This document shows positions 25,522-34,676 of a DNA stretch of 64,000 nt, piece after piece. This DNA is from Mesorhizobium sp. (GTDB lineage: Bacteria > Pseudomonadota > Alphaproteobacteria > Rhizobiales > Rhizobiaceae): positions 1 through 64,000 of the forward strand of contig SUGL01000017.1 in assembly GCA_004963905.1 (NCBI GenBank). Reading direction: 5' to 3'. The notes beneath the pieces are model-generated. The model was not told the DNA's origin, did not search any database, and was given only the letters and a program-made list of their open reading frames with translations. Position 1 is the first letter of the stretch. The number at the start of each line of letters is the position of its first letter. A program made the translations under genes and the position numbers.

Positions 25522-25837
25522 CGTGCGGAGACATCGCGAACAGTTTTGCACCGCCGCATTCTTCGGTAACCGTAACGGCATGGATCCTTGGGTCTGCGCG
25601 TCCGCTTCGCTCCCGCTCCGCCCGTGGATGACGAAGGACAGGAAGGTATATGCAAATAGCCAATGCTGGAGATTGGTAGGAACCTCGGTATCCCGGACGT
25701 TTGCGATTGGTGGCGGCATCTTTTCTCTTCGTCATCCTAGGGCGGAGCGGGAGCGAAGCGGACGCGCAGACCCGAGGATCAATGCCGTTCCCCTAGAGCT
25801 TAGCGGCGGTGCAAAACTGTTCGCGATGTCTCCGCAC
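25522..25837. repeat. large inverted repeat, two arms of about 110 bases
   Basis: The left arm 25522-25636 and right arm 25727-25837 are inverted copies of one element, separated by 90 bases. Both contain GTGCGGAGACATCGCGAACA, a TTTTGCACCGCCGC stretch, a GATCC..GGGTCTGCGCGTCC stretch and GCTCCCGCTCCGCCC, ending in GATGACGAAG. They resemble the arms of the element at 10557-10736. No transposase is present, so this looks like a non-autonomous or structural element. It fills most of the 450-base gap before the amidohydrolase gene, in which no gene is seen. Confidence 0.75.
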
Positions 25838-25911
25838 GGCCGTTCGTCGCGTCTCCGATCCAAACGACCCCCGCAGGGAACGGTGTTGCATAGGACAGAG
25901 GGGGGCAGGCC

Positions 25912-27210
25912 TTGATACCAACCTCCGGTTCTTATCGACTGGCTAACGTTCGGCTGCATCGATCGCTCACGCCCGGCTTTACAGCACCATTCGACGCGGA
26001 TGGTTTCGCTCTGGCTGAGGTGGCGGTCGCGGACGCCAAGATCTCCAGCATCGTCGCCCATGCCAAATCGAAGGCGCCGGGAGACGCGGTCGACCTTGGC
26101 GGCCGCATCGTGCTGCCGTGCTTCGTCGACTGCCACACCCATATCGACAAGGGCCATATCTGGCCGCGAAAGCCCAATCCCGACGGCACCTTCATGGGCG
26201 CGCTCAATGCCACCGGCGCCGATCGCGCCGCGCGCTGGAACGCGGAGGACGTGGCGCGGCGCATGGATTTCTCGCTGCGCTCAGCCTACGCGCACGGTAC
26301 CAAGGCCGTGCGCACGCATCTCGACAGCGTGCCGCCGCAAGAGGAGATCTCCTGGCCCGTGTTCGAGACGATGCGGGAAAAATGGCGCGGACGCATCGAG
26401 CTGCAGGCCGCCTGCCTGCTCGGCATCGAAGGCGTGCGCGACAAGGCCTGGTTCGAGCGGCTGGCGAAACGCGTCGCCGCGGCCAAGGGCGTGCTTGGCG
26501 TGGTCACCTATATGGTGCCCGACCTCGAAGAATTGCTCGACAAGGTGTTTGCTGAAGCCATCAAGCACGGGCTCGACCTCGATTTCCATGCCGACGAGAC
26601 CGACGACGTCGCGGCGATGTCGCTGAAGAAGATCGCCGAGGCCTCGCTGTGGAACGGTTTCGACGGCAACATCCTGGTCGGCCATTGCTGCTCGCTCTCG
26701 CGCCAGCCGGACCTGGAGGTGCTCGACACGCTGGACAAGGTGGCCAAGGCGGGGCTCGCCGTGGTGTCGCTGCCGATGTGCAATCTCTATCTCCAGGACA
26801 GGCGCGGCAACAATACGACCCCGCGCTGGCGCGGCGTGACGCTGCTGCACGAGATGAAGGCGCGCGGCATCAAGGTGGCCGTCGCTTCCGACAACACGCG
26901 CGATCCGTTCTACGCCTATGGAGATCTCGACATGCTGGAGGTCTACCGCATGGCGACGCGCATCCTGCATTTCGACCACCCGGTCGGCGACTGGCCGAAG
27001 GCGATAGCGGCGACGCCGGCCGAGGTGATGCGGCTCGACGGCGCCGGCACGCTTGCTGCCGGCGGCAGCGCCGACTTCGTCGTCTTCAAGGGACGGAGCT
27101 GGACCGAATTGCTGTCGCGGCCCGAATCGGATCGCATCGTCGTGCGCGACGGCAGGGCGATCGAACGCCAACTGCCCGACTATGCCGAACTCGACGAACT
27201 GATGGTGTAA
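25912..27210 (+). CDS. cytosine deaminase-like amidohydrolase
   Basis: A 432-residue metal-dependent hydrolase related to CodA. The metal motif is CHTHIDKGH near residue 75. Further ligands and catalytic residues appear as DFHADETDD, VGHCCSLS and ASDNTRDPFYAYGDLDML, all in the order of cytosine/isocytosine deaminases. TTG at 25912 behind a G-rich stretch is the apparent start. The substrate is likely a cyclic amidine or pyrimidine imported by the adjacent ABC system. The gene ends two bases before the FAD oxidase gene. Confidence 0.86.
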   Translation: MIPTSGSYRLANVRLHRSLTPGFTAPFDADGFALAEVAVADAKISSIVAHAKSKAPGDAVDLGGRIVLPCFVDCHTHIDKGHIWPRKPNPDGTFMGALNATGADRAARWNAEDVARRMDFSLRSAYAHGTKAVRTHLDSVPPQEEISWPVFETMREKWRGRIELQAACLLGIEGVRDKAWFERLAKRVAAAKGVLGVVTYMVPDLEELLDKVFAEAIKHGLDLDFHADETDDVAAMSLKKIAEASLWNGFDGNILVGHCCSLSRQPDLEVLDTLDKVAKAGLAVVSLPMCNLYLQDRRGNNTTPRWRGVTLLHEMKARGIKVAVASDNTRDPFYAYGDLDMLEVYRMATRILHFDHPVGDWPKAIAATPAEVMRLDGAGTLAAGGSADFVVFKGRSWTELLSRPESDRIVVRDGRAIERQLPDYAELDELMV

Positions 27211-27212
27211 CG

Positions 27213-28610
27213 ATGGATACCGCAGCGCTGAAGCGCGATCTGGAAGGGCTCAAGATCGACGATCATCCTGCGATCGTCCAGCAGAAGAGCCGCGACTTCT
27301 ACTGGTACAGCCCGGTTCTGAAGCAGCAGCTCGATCACATCACCGGCGACCTCATCGTCACGCCGAGGAGCGAGGGCGAGGTGATCCGCGTGCTTGCCGC
27401 TTGCCACCGCCACGGCGTGCCGGTCACGCCGCGCGGCAGCGGCACCGGCAATTACGGGCAGGCGATGCCGCTGTCCGGCGGCGTGGTGCTCAATCTCGCC
27501 GAGATGAACGAGGTGAAGGCGATCGCGCCGGGCCGCGTGGTGACCGGTCCGGGCGCGGTTCTGGCCGAAATCGACAAGGCGACGCGGGCGCATTCCGCGC
27601 AGGAACTGCGCATGTCGCCGTCGACCTACAACACGGCATCGATCGGCGGCTTCGTCGCCGGCGGCTCGGGCGGCGTCGGCTCGATCCGCTGGGGCGGGTT
27701 GCGCGACCTCGGCAATGTCATCCGGCTGAGAACCGTAACGATGGAGGCCGAGCCGCGCGTCATGGAATTGACCGGCGAGGATGTGCTCAAGGTGATGCAT
27801 GCCTATGGCACCAACGGCATCATCACCGAGGTCGAGATGCCGCTGACCGCCTCCTACGACTGGATCGATGTCATTGTCGGCTTCGACGATTTCATGGACG
27901 CGGCCGGCTTCGGCAACGATCTCGCCGTCCAGGACGGCATTCTGGCGAAGCTGATCACACCGATCGCCGCGCCCATCCCTTACGACTATTTCAAGCGGCA
28001 CCAGAAGTTCTTTCGGCGCGAGCAGAGCATCGTGGTGTGCATGATAGCGCCGCATGCCATGGACGCCTTCGTCGCCTTCGTACGCGGCGGCAAGGGCGAG
28101 GTCGTCTTCCGCGCCGACCAGGAGGCCGATCTCAAGGGGCTGCCGCCGGCCTACGAGCTGACCTGGAACCACACGACGCTGCGCGCCATCCGGGTCGATC
28201 CGACCATCACCTACCTGCAGGCACGCTACCCGTCGCCGGATCATCTTGCGCACGTCAAGGCGATGGTCGATCGCTTCGGCGACGAGGTGCCGGCGCATCT
28301 CGAATTCATCCGCTTCGACGGCGCGATCGGCGCCGCCGGCCTGCCGCTGGTGCGCTACACCACGGAAGAGCGGCTCGACGAGATCATCCGCATCCATGAG
28401 GACAATGGCTGCTGGATCTTCAACCCGCACCGCTACACGCTGGAAGAAGGCGGCATGAAGCAGACCGACGAGGTGCAGCTTGCCTTCAAGCGCGAGACCG
28501 ACCCGCAGGGCCTGCTCAACCCCGGCAAGATGATCGCCTGGGAGAATCCCGGCTACGACTACCGCTCGGGCAAGCCCTTCCTGTTCAAGGGCCTGCAAAA
28601 GGCGAGCTGA
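27213..28610 (+). CDS. FAD-binding oxidoreductase (FAD-linked oxidase / glycolate oxidase type)
   Basis: A 465-residue flavoprotein of the PCMH-type FAD-binding family. The FAD domain includes VTPRGSGTGNYGQAMPLSGG and STYNTASIGGFVAGGSGGVG. The C-terminal part carries the FAD-oxidase closing segment FKRETDPQGLLNPGKMIAW. ATG at 27213 lies two bases after the amidohydrolase stop, so the two genes form one unit. The substrate is not evident; oxidation of a ring-opened or hydroxylated product of the deaminase fits the order of genes. Confidence 0.87.
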   Translation: MDTAALKRDLEGLKIDDHPAIVQQKSRDFYWYSPVLKQQLDHITGDLIVTPRSEGEVIRVLAACHRHGVPVTPRGSGTGNYGQAMPLSGGVVLNLAEMNEVKAIAPGRVVTGPGAVLAEIDKATRAHSAQELRMSPSTYNTASIGGFVAGGSGGVGSIRWGGLRDLGNVIRLRTVTMEAEPRVMELTGEDVLKVMHAYGTNGIITEVEMPLTASYDWIDVIVGFDDFMDAAGFGNDLAVQDGILAKLITPIAAPIPYDYFKRHQKFFRREQSIVVCMIAPHAMDAFVAFVRGGKGEVVFRADQEADLKGLPPAYELTWNHTTLRAIRVDPTITYLQARYPSPDHLAHVKAMVDRFGDEVPAHLEFIRFDGAIGAAGLPLVRYTTEERLDEIIRIHEDNGCWIFNPHRYTLEEGGMKQTDEVQLAFKRETDPQGLLNPGKMIAWENPGYDYRSGKPFLFKGLQKAS

Positions 28611-28628
28611 CTGCGATGGACGTCCGGC

Positions 28629-28796
28629 GCTGTACCCCCCTCTGGCCTGCCGGCCATCTCCCCCTCAAGGGGGGAGATCAGACTGCCGCACCGCTTTCGC
28701 CAATCACCGGCGCTGCAAGACGAGCGAGGCGCGGAAGCTGCCAATCTCCCCCCTTGAGGGGGAGATGCCCGGCAGGGCAGAGGGGGGCGCCTCGCG
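28629..28796. repeat. intergenic palindromic mosaic element (RIME-like)
   Basis: Outer arms CCCCCCTCTGGCCTGCCGGC and GCCCGGCAGGGCAGAGGGG and inner arms ATCTCCCCCTCAAGGGGGGAG and CTCCCCCTTGAGGGGGAGAT form a long imperfect palindrome. It fills most of the gap between the FAD oxidase and the first reductase gene. It is of the same class as the elements at 21961-22083 and 29995-30147. Confidence 0.7.
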
Positions 28797-28818
28797 CTGA
28801 CCTGCGGGATGTTCTCGC

Positions 28819-29400
28819 ATGAACGTCCTCGTGCTTTACGCGCATCCGGTGGAGACCAGCTTCAATGCCGGGCTGCATCGGACGATCGTCGAGCGGCTTT
28901 CCGCGGTGGGCCACACGATCGACGATTGCGATCTCTATGCCGAGGATTTCGATCCGCGGATGACGCGCGCCGAGCGGCTCGGCTATCATGGCCAGCGCGG
29001 GCCTGACGATGCGGTCGCCGGCTACGTCGACAGGCTGCGCAACGCCGAGGCGCTGGTGTTGTCGTTTCCGGTCTGGAACTACGGCTACCCGGCGATCCTG
29101 AAAGGCTTCTTCGACCGCGTCTTCCTGCCCGGCGTGTCGTTCAAGCTGGTCGACGGCAAGGTTCGGCCGACGCTGCATAACATCCGCAAGCTCGCGGCCG
29201 TCACCACCTATGGCGGCAGCCGTTTTCGCGCCATGCTGATGGGCGATCCGCCGCGCAAGATCGTGAAACGCATGCTGCGCGCCACCATCAAGCCTGGCGC
29301 CCCCGTCTCCTATCTCGCGCACTATTCGATGAACCTTTCGACGGATCAGACGCGCAAAGCCTTCATGAGGAAGGTGGCCGCCAGCATGGACGCGTTCTGA
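28819..29400 (+). CDS. NAD(P)H-dependent flavodoxin-fold oxidoreductase (NQO1/KefF type), first copy
   Basis: A 193-residue flavin reductase of the NAD(P)H:quinone oxidoreductase family. It starts MNVLVLYAHPVETSFNAGL, the FMN/FAD phosphate-binding loop, and has the family segments VLSFPVWNYGYPAILKGFFDRVFLPG and TTYGGS. It would transfer two electrons from NAD(P)H to a quinone or other acceptor. Its stop overlaps the start of a paralogous gene by one base. Confidence 0.87.
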   Translation: MNVLVLYAHPVETSFNAGLHRTIVERLSAVGHTIDDCDLYAEDFDPRMTRAERLGYHGQRGPDDAVAGYVDRLRNAEALVLSFPVWNYGYPAILKGFFDRVFLPGVSFKLVDGKVRPTLHNIRKLAAVTTYGGSRFRAMLMGDPPRKIVKRMLRATIKPGAPVSYLAHYSMNLSTDQTRKAFMRKVAASMDAF

Positions 29401-29987
29401 TGCGCGTGCTGGTGGTCTATTGCCATCCGGTTCCGGAGAGCTATTGCGCGGCGATCCGCGACACGGCGATAGAAGTGCTGACACGACGGGGCTGGGACGT
29501 GCGGCTGCTCGACCTCTATGCAGAGAACTTCAATCCGGTGATGAGCTGCGAGGAGCGACGCTCCTACAACGACCGCGCGCCTGAGGATCCGGCACTCGAG
29601 CCGCATTTCGAGCACCTGCAATGGGCTGAGGCGATCCTCTTCATCTATCCGACCTGGTGGTATGGCCTGCCGGCCATGCTGAAAGGGTGGTTCGATCGCG
29701 TCTGGGCAACCGACATCGCCTTCAAGCTGCCGGTCGGCAAGGGACGGATCACGTCGCTGATGCGGCATGTGACCAAGGTCGGCGTGATCACCACTTGCGG
29801 CGCGCCGACCTGGTGGAGCGTCGTTGTCGGCCAGCCCGGCCGCAAGACGATCCTGCGCGGCATGCGCGCGCTCTGCGCCACGCGCTGCAGGACCTTCTTC
29901 CTGGCGCATTATCTGATGGATTCTTCGACGCCGAAGAGCCGGGCGGCATTCCTGGCGAAGGTTCGGGCGAGGCTGGAGAGGTTTTGA
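29400..29987 (+). CDS. NAD(P)H-dependent flavodoxin-fold oxidoreductase, second copy
   Basis: A 195-residue paralogue of the preceding gene, starting MRVLVVYCHPVPESYCAAIRD. It shares IYPTWWYGLPAMLKGWFDRVW and a TTCGAPTWW active-site loop. The two proteins differ enough (clearly below 50 percent identity by eye) to have separate roles, or to form a heterodimer. The start overlaps the upstream stop (TGATG), so translation is coupled. Confidence 0.87.
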   Translation: MRVLVVYCHPVPESYCAAIRDTAIEVLTRRGWDVRLLDLYAENFNPVMSCEERRSYNDRAPEDPALEPHFEHLQWAEAILFIYPTWWYGLPAMLKGWFDRVWATDIAFKLPVGKGRITSLMRHVTKVGVITTCGAPTWWSVVVGQPGRKTILRGMRALCATRCRTFFLAHYLMDSSTPKSRAAFLAKVRARLERF

Positions 29988-29994
29988 GCGCCGG

Positions 29995-30147
29995 TTTCCC
30001 CTTCTCCCCTTGTGGGAGAAGGTGGCCGCGTAGCGGCCGGATGAGGGGTGCTCCAGGGAAAGCCAACGTCTCACTCCGCTGGAACACCCCTCATCCGTCC
30101 CGGCGCTGCGCGCCGATCCACCTTCTCCCACAAGGGGAGAAGGGAAA
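29995..30147. repeat. long palindromic intergenic element between convergent genes
   Basis: Outer arms of about 30 bases, beginning TTTCCCCTTCTCCCCTTG (29995) and ending CAAGGGGAGAAGGGAAA (30147), enclose inner inverted segments GATGAGGGGTG/CACCCCTCATC. The whole lies between two convergent stop codons and could form a very stable stem in either transcript, so it probably acts as a two-way terminator. It belongs to the rhizobial intergenic mosaic class. Confidence 0.75.
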
Positions 30148-30151
30148 GCCG

Positions 30152-32599
30152 CTACATCTTCATCCTTTCCGCCTTCGGGTCGTACATCGGCTTCAGCGAT
30201 GCTTCCGCGGCGAAACGCGCACCGGCGATTTCCACCTCGTAGGACGAACCCAGCACGTCCGCTTCGTTCTCGCCCTGGCACGGCACATAGCCGAGGCCGA
30301 TCGCGCCGCCGAGATGGTGGCCGTAATTGCCGGAGGTGATCGGGCCGACGATCTTGCCGTCGCGCAGGATCGCTTCGTTGTGGAAGAGCAGGGGCTCAGG
30401 GTCCTTGAGGCGGAACTGCACGAGCTGGCGGCTCAGCCCGGCTTCCTTCTTTCGCAGCACCGCGTCGCGGCCGATGAAATCGGGCTTGCTCGTCTTCACC
30501 GCAAAGCCGAGGCCGGCCTCCAGCACATTGTCCTCGTCGGTGATGTCGTGGCCGAAATGGCGGAAGGCCTTTTCGATGCGGCAGGAATCGAGCGTATGCA
30601 GGCCGCAAAGCTTCAGGCTGACATCGGCGCCGGCTTCAGTAATCGCCTCGAAGACATGGGCGGCCTGCTCGGTCGAGACATAGAGTTCCCAGCCGAGCTC
30701 GCCGACATAAGTGACGCGGTGGGCGCGGGCGAGTCCCATGCCGATCTCGATCTCCTGGAAGGTGCCGAACGGGTTGACCTCGTTGGAGAAATCGTTCGGG
30801 CTGACCTTCTGGATCAGTTTTCGCGAGTCCGGACCCATCAGGCAGATGACGGCTTCGGCCGCGGTGACGTCGGTGATGACGACGAATTCGTCGGCTACAT
30901 GCCGCCGCAGCCAGGCGAGGTCGCGCTGCAAGGTGGCGCCCGGCACGACCAGGAAATAGGCCGTCTCCGACAGCCGCGTCACGGTGAGGTCGCTCTCGAT
31001 GCCGCCGCGCTGGTTGAGCATCTGGGTGTAGACGATCTTGCCCGGCGCTATGTCCATGTCGTTGGCGCAGAGCCGCTGCAGGAAGGCACAGGCGTCGCGG
31101 CCCTCGACGCGGATCTTGCCGAAGGAGGTCATGTCGAACAGGCCGACGCCGTTGCGCACGGCGAGGTGCTCCTCGCGCTGGTTGTCGAACCAGTTCTGCC
31201 GCTTCCAGGAATAGCGGTATTCGCGCTCCTGTCCGGGCCTAGCAAACCAGTTGGCGCGCTCCCAGCCCGCCACCTCGCCGAAGACGGCGCCGCGCGCCTT
31301 CAGATGCTCGTGCAGGGGCGAGCGGCGCACGCCGCGCGAGGTCGCCATCTGGCGGTAAGGGAAATGGTCGGCATAGAGCAGGCCGAGCGTTTCGGAGACG
31401 CGCTCCTTGAGATAGCGGCGGTTCTTCTGGAACGGCTGGGCGCGGCGGATGTCGACCTCCCAGAGATCGAAGGGCGCCTCGCCGTCGTTGATCCACTGCG
31501 CCAGTGCCATGCCGGCGCCGCCCGAGGAAACGATACCGATCGAATTATAGCCGGTCGCCATCCAGTAGCCCGAGAGTTCCGGCGCCTCGCCGAGATAGTA
31601 GCGGTCGTCGGGGGTAAAGCTTTCGGGGCCGTTGAAGAAGGTATGGATGCCGGCCGTGCCCAGCATCGGCATGCGGTTGACGCCCATCTCGAGGATCGGC
31701 TCGAAATGATCCATGTCCTCGGGCAGCTGATCGAAGCAGAAATCCTCGCGGATGCCATCCATGCCCCAGGGTTTCGCCACCGGTTCGAAGGCACCGAGCA
31801 TCATCTTGCCGGCGTCCTCCTTGTAATAGGCGCACTCGTCCGGCACGCGCAGCACCGGCAGGCGAGAGAGACCCGGGATCGGCTCGGTGACGAGGTAGAA
31901 ATGCTCGCAGGCGTGCAGCGGGATGGTGACGCCGTTCTGCCGTCCAAGCTCGCGCGCCCACATGCCGGCGCAGTTGACGACGATGTCGGTCTCGATCGTG
32001 CCCTGATCCTCGCCCTGCGCCCAGGACACGCCGGAGACACGGCCGTTTTTGGTGTGGACCTTGGTGACCTTGACGTTTTCGATGATTGTCGCGCCGCGCT
32101 GGCGCGCGCCCTTGGCCAGCGCCATGGCGATGTTGGCCGGATCGCACTGGCCGTCGAGCGGCAGATGCACGGCGCCAACCACGTCGGAGACGTTGAGATG
32201 CGGATACATCTCCTTGACTTCGCTCGGCGAAATCTCGCGCACGTCGACATCGAAGGCGCGGGCGAGCGATGCCTGCCTATAAATTTCGTGCTTACGCTCC
32301 TCGGTCAGCGCCACCGTGATCGAGCCGACCTGGCGCATGCCGGTGCCGACGCCGGTTTCGGCTTCGAGCTTGACGTAAAGGTCGGCGGAATACTTCGCCA
32401 GCCGCGTCATGTTCTGCGAGGCGCGCAACTGGCCGATCAGGCCGGCCGCATGCCAGGTCGTGCCGCAGGTGAGCTGCTTGCGTTCGAGCAGCACGATGTC
32501 GGTCCAGCCGAGCTTGGCCAGATGATAGGCGACCGAGCAGCCCGAGACGCCGCCGCCGATGATGACGGCGCGGGCTTTGCTGGGAATGGTCTTGGTCAT
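30152..32599 (-). CDS. dimethylglycine/sarcosine dehydrogenase-like flavoprotein (DAO-GcvT fusion)
   Basis: An 815-residue fusion. The N-terminal DAO domain has the FAD loop AVIIGGGVSGCSVAYHLAKLG and the CGTTWHAAG segment whose histidine is the covalent FAD site in dimethylglycine and sarcosine dehydrogenases. The C-terminal half (from about 430) is a GcvT-like folate-binding domain (LFDMTSFGKIRVEG, YVGELGWELYVS). It probably oxidatively demethylates an N-methylated amine and passes the C1 unit to tetrahydrofolate. It is the last gene of a four-gene operon, overlapping the aminotransferase gene by four bases. Confidence 0.87.
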   Translation of the reverse strand: MTKTIPSKARAVIIGGGVSGCSVAYHLAKLGWTDIVLLERKQLTCGTTWHAAGLIGQLRASQNMTRLAKYSADLYVKLEAETGVGTGMRQVGSITVALTEERKHEIYRQASLARAFDVDVREISPSEVKEMYPHLNVSDVVGAVHLPLDGQCDPANIAMALAKGARQRGATIIENVKVTKVHTKNGRVSGVSWAQGEDQGTIETDIVVNCAGMWARELGRQNGVTIPLHACEHFYLVTEPIPGLSRLPVLRVPDECAYYKEDAGKMMLGAFEPVAKPWGMDGIREDFCFDQLPEDMDHFEPILEMGVNRMPMLGTAGIHTFFNGPESFTPDDRYYLGEAPELSGYWMATGYNSIGIVSSGGAGMALAQWINDGEAPFDLWEVDIRRAQPFQKNRRYLKERVSETLGLLYADHFPYRQMATSRGVRRSPLHEHLKARGAVFGEVAGWERANWFARPGQEREYRYSWKRQNWFDNQREEHLAVRNGVGLFDMTSFGKIRVEGRDACAFLQRLCANDMDIAPGKIVYTQMLNQRGGIESDLTVTRLSETAYFLVVPGATLQRDLAWLRRHVADEFVVITDVTAAEAVICLMGPDSRKLIQKVSPNDFSNEVNPFGTFQEIEIGMGLARAHRVTYVGELGWELYVSTEQAAHVFEAITEAGADVSLKLCGLHTLDSCRIEKAFRHFGHDITDEDNVLEAGLGFAVKTSKPDFIGRDAVLRKKEAGLSRQLVQFRLKDPEPLLFHNEAILRDGKIVGPITSGNYGHHLGGAIGLGYVPCQGENEADVLGSSYEVEIAGARFAAEASLKPMYDPKAERMKM

Positions 32600-33777
32600 G
32601 CGGCCTCGCGGCGATAGTTGGAAGCGAAGCGGCGTACGCGAAGCGCTGCTTCCTGAAGGACTGGTTCGGGCTGGCAGAGGCTGATGCGGATGTGGCCGGC
32701 TGCGGCCTCGCCGAAGCTCGAGCCGGGCATCACGCCGACCTTTTCCTTGTCGAGCAGCGCCCAGGCGAATTTCTCATCGTCATGCTCGACGGCCGAGATG
32801 TCGAGTATGACATACATGCCGCCTTCGGAGCCGTGCACGGTGAGTTCATTTGCGCCGCGTATGGCATCAAGGAAGATGGCGCGGCGCGCGGCGTAGCGCT
32901 CGGCGATTTCCTTCACGCCGTAGTGGTTCTCCAGCGCCTCGGCGCAGGCGATCGAGATGAACGCCGGCAGGCCGTAGGTCGTCACCAGGTTGAGGTCGGT
33001 CATCAGCGCTATCATCGCTTTCGGGCCGGTCAGCCAGCCCATGCGCCAGCCGGTCATGCCGTGGCTCTTCGACATCGAATTGATGACCAGCGTGCGCTCG
33101 GCCATGCCGGGCAGCGAGCGCGGCGAGATGTGCTCGCCGCCGCCAAGCGTCCAGTAGACCTCGTCGGACAGCAGCCAGAGATCGCGTTCCTTGCAGATTT
33201 CGGCCAGCTCTTCGAGCCGTTCGCGCGAATAGACCGCCCCGGTCGGGTTGTTCGGCGTGTTGATCAGGATGGCGCGCGTGTTGGGCCTGAGCGCCGCGCG
33301 GATCATGTCGGCGTGCGGCTGGAAACCGTCCTCGGCCGGCGTCTCGACCACGGTGAAGCTGGCGCCGGCGGCGCTGAAGGTGTTGGGATAGGTGGCGTAG
33401 TAGGGCGCGACGACGATGGCGTGATCGCCGGCATCGAGCACGCCCTGCACGGCGGCGTAGAGCGCGCCCTGGCCGCCAGCCGTGGCAATGATCTCGTCTG
33501 GGCCTGTCTGGATGCCGGTGCAAGCGGTGGAGGCCGCCGCCATCGCCTTGCGCAGGCGCGGCAGGCCTGGGAGAGGGGTGTAGTGATGGTTGCTGCCGCG
33601 GACGGCGTTGACGCAGGCCTCGATCGTCTCAGAGGGCGTGTCGAAGTCGTGATCGCCGACCGAGAGCACGATGATGTCCTCGCCGGCCGCCCTGCGGGTC
33701 CAGGCGGCGAAATGTACTTCCCAGCCATCCTTGCCCGAAGGCACGATGCCGGTAATGCGCTTCGATGGTTTTGGCAT
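32596..33777 (-). CDS. class I/II PLP aminotransferase
   Basis: A 393-residue fold-type I aminotransferase. It begins MPKPSKRITGIVPSGKDGWE, with NTPNNPTGAVYSR, LLSDEVYW and the PLP-lysine segment NSMSKSHGMTGWRMGW in the usual order. The closest general types are aspartate/arginine-pyruvate aminotransferases; the amino donor is not evident. ATG at 33777 overlaps the stop of the methyltransferase gene by one base, and its stop overlaps the next gene by four, so it is translationally coupled on both sides. Confidence 0.88.
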   Translation of the reverse strand: MPKPSKRITGIVPSGKDGWEVHFAAWTRRAAGEDIIVLSVGDHDFDTPSETIEACVNAVRGSNHHYTPLPGLPRLRKAMAAASTACTGIQTGPDEIIATAGGQGALYAAVQGVLDAGDHAIVVAPYYATYPNTFSAAGASFTVVETPAEDGFQPHADMIRAALRPNTRAILINTPNNPTGAVYSRERLEELAEICKERDLWLLSDEVYWTLGGGEHISPRSLPGMAERTLVINSMSKSHGMTGWRMGWLTGPKAMIALMTDLNLVTTYGLPAFISIACAEALENHYGVKEIAERYAARRAIFLDAIRGANELTVHGSEGGMYVILDISAVEHDDEKFAWALLDKEKVGVMPGSSFGEAAAGHIRISLCQPEPVLQEAALRVRRFASNYRREAA

Positions 33778-34676
33778 CACGAAACTCCCGAAATTTGGTG
33801 GCCGGCCCGCGTGAGCCTGTCGCGCAATGCGGCAATATGAGCGGGGCCGACCTCGCAGCAGCCGCCGACGATATGGGCGCCGGCATCGACCCAGCGCATG
33901 GCCTGGTCGGCATAGGCTTCCGGGTCGAGGTCGTGGCGGGCATGCAGCACCTCGACGGTGCCGCCATGCTTCAGCGCCTCGACCGAAGTGAAGCCATTGG
34001 CATAGGCGCCGACCGGTCCGCCGAGAGCGATCAGCTCCGGCAATGCGGCGGTTATGGCCTCGGGGCGGCAGCAATTGAGCAGCCGCGCCGCGACCGGCAG
34101 ATCGTCGAGGGCAACAGTTGCCTCCGCAATGCTCTCACCGCTGCGCAGGCGCGCTGTGCCGTGATCGGCAAGTGTCCATGATACCCAAACCGGCTTGCCG
34201 CTTTCGGATGCCGCGGTGACGGCGGCCCGTGCTTCTTCGGCCGAAGCCATCGTCTCGCACAGAAAAAGATCAACGCCGTCGGCCTGCTCGGCAACGATGC
34301 GGCGATAGATATCGAGCGTGTCCTCGAAGGAGATGGTCAACGCCGGCGCATAGCTGCCGAACAGAGGCGACAGGCAGCCGGCGATCGCGGCATCACCCGC
34401 CTCGTCGCTGGCCTGCTTCGCCAGTTCGATGCCGCGTTTCTGCAGAGGCTTGAACAGATCCTCCGCACCCTCGCGCGCCAGGCGCTCCGGCGTTGCTGAA
34501 TAGGTGTTGATGGTGATGACGCGCGCGCCCGCACGGATGAATTCAGCATGCAGGTCGCGCACCAGTTCCGGCTCGTCGATCAGCACCCTGGCCGACCAGA
34601 GCGGCGTCGGCTCGGACTTGCTGCGCTGCACCAGTTCCTGACCCATGCCGCCATCGGTAAGGATGATCGACGTCAT
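33777..34676 (-). CDS. homocysteine S-methyltransferase family protein
   Basis: A 299-residue zinc-dependent methyltransferase of the MmuM/BHMT family. It begins with the TIM-barrel start TSIILTDGGMGQEL. The zinc ligands are a cysteine in LLNCCRPEAI and the GGCC pair near residue 280. In the family, homocysteine is methylated from S-methylmethionine or from glycine betaine. Because the flanking genes encode dimethylglycine-dehydrogenase-like proteins, a betaine-type donor is plausible, though the protein is shorter than animal BHMT. ATG at 34676 overlaps the upstream stop by four bases. Confidence 0.85.
   Translation of the reverse strand: MTSIILTDGGMGQELVQRSKSEPTPLWSARVLIDEPELVRDLHAEFIRAGARVITINTYSATPERLAREGAEDLFKPLQKRGIELAKQASDEAGDAAIAGCLSPLFGSYAPALTISFEDTLDIYRRIVAEQADGVDLFLCETMASAEEARAAVTAASESGKPVWVSWTLADHGTARLRSGESIAEATVALDDLPVAARLLNCCRPEAITAALPELIALGGPVGAYANGFTSVEALKHGGTVEVLHARHDLDPEAYADQAMRWVDAGAHIVGGCCEVGPAHIAALRDRLTRAGHQISGVS

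Noticed and set aside
25463..25915. Apparent small protein genes inside the 25.5 kb inverted repeat
   Set aside because: The frames follow the repeat arms on both strands, as spurious ORFs in repeats do, and carry no ribosome binding site or domain.
21961..30147. Palindromic mosaic elements as insertion sequences
   Set aside because: They are 80-170 bases long, lack any coding region and resemble rhizobial intergenic mosaic elements rather than IS ends.
29657..32617. Rightward open frame of 986 codons
   Set aside because: It crosses a palindromic intergenic element and lies antisense to a DMGDH-like gene; no domain is present.
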